Assembly (NCBI GenBank): GCA_964588495.1
Contig: CAZPPS010000001.1
Span: 1-64,000, forward strand
Source: CAVPKN01 sp964588495
GTDB taxonomy: Bacteria > Chlamydiota > Chlamydiia > Chlamydiales > JAAKFR01
DNA length: 64,000 nucleotides
Direction: 5' to 3'
The position numbers and the translations under genes are program-made. Below, one piece after another: positions 60,594 through 64,000 of this stretch. The first letter of the stretch is position 1; each line of letters begins with the position of its first letter. The notes beneath the pieces were generated by a model. The model was not told the origin of the DNA. It was given only the letters and a program-made list of their open reading frames with translations, and did no database searches.

Positions 60594-61468
60594 TCCTCCT
60601 TGTCCTAACAAGTTGCAATCGCACTACCAAGCCCATTCGACTGGAAGGCATTGCAATGACCATCCCCTATTGCGTGCAAATCGCTCAGCCAAGCCCTCTT
60701 GCTGAAAATATCATCTCCTCCACTTTTGCTGAAATCAACGCGATCTACAACAACTGGAACCCCCACTCTGAAATCTCCAAGCTAAATACCCTCAAAGCCT
60801 TCGAAAAACAGCAGCTATCTCCCGAGCTTTACTCTTTTCTACAATTCACAAACTCCATTGTTCGACTCACAGAAGGGCGTTTTGATCCCACTGTCGCCTC
60901 TTTGCACCAACTCTGGAAAAAAAGCTTAAAAGAGAACCACTTACCCTCAGAAATCGAGCTGCAAAATCTCTCCCCAGCGATCGGCTGGGACAAAATCCAT
61001 CTTGAAGAGGGCCATTTCTGGAAAGAACAGGACGCCACCACACTTGATCTCTGTGGCATCGCCAAAGGTTACGCTGTCGACCTCATCACCGAACGATTGC
61101 AAGCTGCTGGTCTTAGAGACATTTACGTCGAATGGGGTGGCGAGATTCGCACCTCGGGCAACCACCCAGACAATAGACCCTGGAAAATTGGAATTATCGG
61201 CTTAATCCCCCTAGAACTCAAAAATGAAGCCATAGCCACCAGCGGCTCCTACATCCAGCAATGGACAATCGATTCAATCACATACACACACATCATCGAC
61301 CCCCGCACCCAAAAGCCTCTCAATAACGCCCCTATCACAAGCGCGACAGTCATCGCCCCCACCTGCGCCGAAGCCGACGCCCTCGCCACCGCCTTCATGC
61401 TCTTCCCCACATGCGCCGAAGCCCAATCTTGGGCTCAAAACCACGGCATTTCCCTCTACCTCTGGTAG
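60563..61468 (+). CDS. apbE: FAD:protein FMN transferase (ApbE), lipoprotein
   Basis: A 301-residue periplasmic lipoprotein that attaches FMN to Thr of redox proteins such as the NqrB/NqrC subunits. Lipobox VLTSC ends near residue 15. Family motifs: GRFDPTVASLHQLW (about 102-115), LDLCGIAKGYAVD (about 158-170), YVEWGGEIRTSG (about 185-196), THIIDPRTQKPL near 243 and the metal-binding ADALATAFM near 270. ATG 60563 is chosen: the earlier frame from 60494 lies inside folD and would hide the leader. It overlaps the folD end by 31 bases. Chlamydia has an ApbE-like gene after folD, as I recall. Confidence 0.92.
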   Translation: MFKLYKKVILILLVLTSCNRTTKPIRLEGIAMTIPYCVQIAQPSPLAENIISSTFAEINAIYNNWNPHSEISKLNTLKAFEKQQLSPELYSFLQFTNSIVRLTEGRFDPTVASLHQLWKKSLKENHLPSEIELQNLSPAIGWDKIHLEEGHFWKEQDATTLDLCGIAKGYAVDLITERLQAAGLRDIYVEWGGEIRTSGNHPDNRPWKIGIIGLIPLELKNEAIATSGSYIQQWTIDSITYTHIIDPRTQKPLNNAPITSATVIAPTCAEADALATAFMLFPTCAEAQSWAQNHGISLYLW

Positions 61469-61569
61469 CCCGCTCGATTCCATTACGAAGGGATGGATCA
61501 AGCTTTAGTTCAAATAAAAAATATAACAAATAGGTGGTAATTAAATTTTTTTATTGTATATTTAGAAAG

Positions 61570-62553
61570 ATGTACCATTTAAAAGACGAACAATCAGAAT
61601 TCAACACACCAGAAGCTTTGTCTTCTATTGTTAAGCGTTTAGGTAATCCAATATCCACTGCACTGCTTCACCTTTCGTGCCAGATTTTCAAAACTCCCCA
61701 AATCGATGGAGTGATTGGCTATCAAAGAAGTGGCAAAGTGGCAGTCGTCATTGGAGATCCTGTTTGTTTACCAAAAGACACAGCAGCGCTGATAAACGCC
61801 TTTCATCATTATTGCCGGCAAAATCATTGGAAAACAGTCTATTTATCTGCTTCTCATGACTTTGCTCACTTTGCCATCAACAATGAATGCAAGACATCCG
61901 TTCAGTTTGGCTCCGTTGTCAGCGTCGATCCCTCAACTTTTAAAAAGAAACAGAAACTCCGCTGGAAAATTAATCAGTCTATTCAACATGGTGTTCACGT
62001 TAAAGAATATAAAGGCTTTGACCCCTTATTAGAAAATAAGATTAAACATTGCATTGATACCTGGCTCGAGCAAAGACGAGGGCCGCAGATTCATCTAGGT
62101 GGCATCAATTTTTCTAATAATAATGAAGAAAGACGCATTTTTTATGCGGAGCAAAACGGTAACGTCATCGGGTTTTTAATGCTCCATCCCCTCGACCGAT
62201 TTCAGGGTTGGGTTGTCTGCTCTTACCTGGCAATTCAAGGTTCACCTGTTGGAACCACAGAAAATTTAATGTGTACATGCTTCGATGCGTTAGCTGCAGA
62301 AAATTGCCACTATCTCTGTTTAGGAATAGCGGTTGGGGGCGAACTTGGTGAAATTGTGGGCTTAAATGCTTTTGGAAAAAAAGTTGCCAGGCTAATTTTT
62401 AATGGAGCACGCCGATTTTTTAAACTGGATGCAAAAGGGCACTATTTTCATAAGTTCCATCCCGATTTTCACCCAACCTTTTTGGTATTCAGAGATAAAA
62501 TATCAATTTCTGAGTTATTAGCGATTAAAAACGTACTAAATGTAAAGTTATAA
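61570..62553 (+). CDS. DUF2156 (MprF-like GNAT) domain protein
   Basis: A 327-residue cytosolic protein of the DUF2156/phosphatidylglycerol lysyltransferase-like group, a double GNAT fold. Seen: YQRSGKVAVVIGDPVCLP near 46-63, WLEQRRGPQIHLGGINF near 160-176, and NGNVIGFLMLHPLDRFQGW near 185-203; in family members the last region binds acyl donors or aminoacyl-tRNA. No membrane segment, so it is not full MprF. ATG 61570 is chosen over the frame from 61534. It is eight bases before an ABC permease, so the two may act together, for example on a lipid or lipopeptide. Role not known. Confidence 0.7.
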   Translation: MYHLKDEQSEFNTPEALSSIVKRLGNPISTALLHLSCQIFKTPQIDGVIGYQRSGKVAVVIGDPVCLPKDTAALINAFHHYCRQNHWKTVYLSASHDFAHFAINNECKTSVQFGSVVSVDPSTFKKKQKLRWKINQSIQHGVHVKEYKGFDPLLENKIKHCIDTWLEQRRGPQIHLGGINFSNNNEERRIFYAEQNGNVIGFLMLHPLDRFQGWVVCSYLAIQGSPVGTTENLMCTCFDALAAENCHYLCLGIAVGGELGEIVGLNAFGKKVARLIFNGARRFFKLDAKGHYFHKFHPDFHPTFLVFRDKISISELLAIKNVLNVKL

Positions 62554-62560
62554 AGGTATT

Positions 62561-63706
62561 ATGATTAAAACCGCCTTTAAGATGTTGACCGGAAACAAAG
62601 CTGCTTTTCTTGGCATCATTTTTGGTATTTTTTTGGCGATTTTATTGATTTCGCAGCAATCTGCGATCTATTTAGGTTTGATCTCAAGATCGTACCGCAT
62701 TGTTACAAATATTCCCTCTCCCGATGTTTGGGTAGTAGATCATGCAACTGAGGGAGAAGATCTTATCCGGCCCATGCCTAGAAATTATGTCCAGCTTATC
62801 AAAAGCACTCCAGGCGTTGAATGGGCAGTGCCTGTGAACTATTTACTATTGCCCCTAAAAACAGGCTCAGGGAACTTTAAAGTCGCAGAAATTTATGGCC
62901 TTGATGATGAAACTTTAACTGGGATGCCTCAATTACTAGAAGGTCAACCCGATGATTTGCGCCGCAGTGGCGGAGTAATCATTGATTCCAATGCTGCGAG
63001 TGACCTTCTCGCCAAAATTGGACCCGATGGTAAAAAAATCCCGCTGAAGATCGGCGATCAAATTGAAATCAATGATGTCAAGGCCACCATTGTTGGAATT
63101 GCCAAAACAAGCCCCGGATTTTTCCCCCAACCGATCATTTTTACCACAACAAGCCAGGCGCAGCTCTTTGGAGGATCAAATCGTATCCAATACATTGCCG
63201 CAAAGACACGTGAAGGTGCCAATATTAAAGAAGTGATACAGGAAATCAATGCTAATAAAAATGTTGTAGCCTTGACCAAAGATCAGCTCGCCCACAGAAT
63301 TGCGAACCACTTTTTAAAGACAGGAATCCTCATCAATTTTGGAATTTCTGTTTTACTTGGAATGATCATCGGCTTTTCAATCGCAGGACAGATTTTTTAT
63401 ATCATTACGACCCAAAATATTGCCTATTATGCCTTAATCAAGGCTCTCGGCGGCACAGGAAAAATGATTCTCAAAATGATTTTATTCCAAGCCCTCATTG
63501 CAGTTGCAATTGGATACATTTTAGGGACAGTTGTGACACTTCTTTGGGGCCTTGCAGTAAGAAATACGACACTGGCCTTTGAATTTAGACCAGAATTGCT
63601 TGTGTTTACAGGAGTGGCAGCGTTGTTGATTTGCGCTTTTATCTCCTTCTTAAGTATAAAGAAAGTTTTTAAAGTAGACCCCCATACCCTGATGACAAGT
63701 TTATGA
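62561..63706 (+). CDS. FtsX/MacB-type ABC permease (DevC-like)
   Basis: A 381-residue permease. One N-terminal helix (about 13-36), periplasmic MacB_PCD-like domain (about 40-260), then three helices from about 262 to 370 (NFGISVLLGMIIGFSIAGQI, then MILFQALIAVAIGYILGTVV and LLVFTGVAALLICAFISFL). DevC-like proteins export glycolipids or other lipids with a membrane-fusion partner; no such partner is in the window. The next ATPase overlaps by four bases (ATGA). With the DUF2156 gene this suggests a lipid-processing and export unit (inference). Confidence 0.8.
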   Translation: MIKTAFKMLTGNKAAFLGIIFGIFLAILLISQQSAIYLGLISRSYRIVTNIPSPDVWVVDHATEGEDLIRPMPRNYVQLIKSTPGVEWAVPVNYLLLPLKTGSGNFKVAEIYGLDDETLTGMPQLLEGQPDDLRRSGGVIIDSNAASDLLAKIGPDGKKIPLKIGDQIEINDVKATIVGIAKTSPGFFPQPIIFTTTSQAQLFGGSNRIQYIAAKTREGANIKEVIQEINANKNVVALTKDQLAHRIANHFLKTGILINFGISVLLGMIIGFSIAGQIFYIITTQNIAYYALIKALGGTGKMILKMILFQALIAVAIGYILGTVVTLLWGLAVRNTTLAFEFRPELLVFTGVAALLICAFISFLSIKKVFKVDPHTLMTSL

Positions 63707-64000
63707 TAGCAGTTGAATGCAAAAACATTAAAAAAATTTACAAAAATGGCAACAATGAAGTTGTGGCGTTAAAAGGCATTGACCTTGAAATCCCAGATAA
63801 AAAACTGACTCTTTTAGTTGGTCCATCAGGCTCTGGAAAAACGACCCTTCTTTCGATCATTGAAACGATCCTGACTCCCGATTCCGGAGAGCTGATCATT
63901 TTAGGGCAGCATGTGCACAATATGAACGAATTAGAAAAATCCCGTTTTCGCAACGCTAATATTGGCGTCGTGTTTCAAACACTCCATCTGATCCCCACAC
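63703..64000 (+). CDS. ABC transporter ATPase, cut by window end
   Basis: First 99 residues of an ABC ATPase of the MacB/LolD/DevA type: GIDLEIPDKKL, Walker A VGPSGSGKTTLLS at about 38-50, and Q-loop region GVVFQTLHLIPT at the edge. The 3' end, with the signature and Walker B, lies outside the window. Start ATG 63703 overlaps the permease stop. Partner of the preceding permease. Confidence 0.85.
   Translation, partial: MIAVECKNIKKIYKNGNNEVVALKGIDLEIPDKKLTLLVGPSGSGKTTLLSIIETILTPDSGELIILGQHVHNMNELEKSRFRNANIGVVFQTLHLIPT

Overview
The window reads as chromosome from a member of the Chlamydiales outside the Chlamydiaceae (an 'environmental', amoeba- or animal-associated chlamydia such as the Waddlia/Parachlamydia/Simkania group). 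Reasons: five proteins with the chlamydial inclusion-membrane (Inc) layout of two closely spaced hydrophobic lobes; two proteins with a eukaryote-type F-box; a DhnA-type class I aldolase; and gene strings that I recall from chlamydial genomes (rpmG-lolC/E-lolD; small membrane protein-folD-apbE; a metNIQ operon). Species and family cannot be fixed from sequence alone. No tRNA, rRNA, CRISPR array or intact transposase was recognised.

Layout. 1-2.3 kb: DoxX-like membrane protein (minus) divergent from a short RNase II/R-family enzyme, with a strong nested palindrome between them. 2.4-7.7 kb: tandem Inc-like paralogues, the first with large internal repeats. 7.7-13.9 kb: DUF4143-type ATPase, a cytosolic methyltransferase, acetyl-CoA synthetase, a 150-bp palindromic element, and two exported methyltransferase-fold proteins. 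14.0-16.2 kb: tandem F-box genes bracketed by two copies of one palindromic repeat. 16.2-29.6 kb: one minus-strand gene for a 4467-residue protein with a helicase-like ATPase core. 29.6-35.3 kb: metNIQ methionine importer, class I aldolase, and an IncA-like coiled-coil protein translationally coupled to a methyltransferase. 35.4-44.2 kb: a BrkB/YihY plus AsmA-like envelope pair, then more Inc-like and coiled-coil unknowns and a 2TM-domain protein. 44.4-50.5 kb: a minus-strand run of an 858-residue membrane protein with an HExxH motif, a TPR protein and MgtE. 50.7-57.3 kb: rimO divergent from rpmG-lolC-lolD-kbl-tdh, a tightly packed operon. 57.5-64 kb: ispA overlapping a sugar transferase, an MreD-like protein-folD-apbE, then a DUF2156 acyltransferase-like gene with an ABC permease and ATPase cut by the window edge.

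How it fits together. Housekeeping functions are methionine import, Mg2+ import, acetate activation, threonine to glycine plus acetyl-CoA, one-carbon metabolism, isoprenoid synthesis, ribosome modification and lipoprotein export. They are interleaved with probable host-interaction genes: Inc-like, F-box and possibly the giant protein. Palindromic, hairpin-forming repeats of at least three families sit almost exclusively at gene ends and between operons, where they mark boundaries. Several probable effector or unknown genes carry an extended -10 promoter (TGn-TATAAT-like) with no good -35, and several starts are GTG rather than an upstream TTG or ATG when paralogues and ribosome binding sites are compared.
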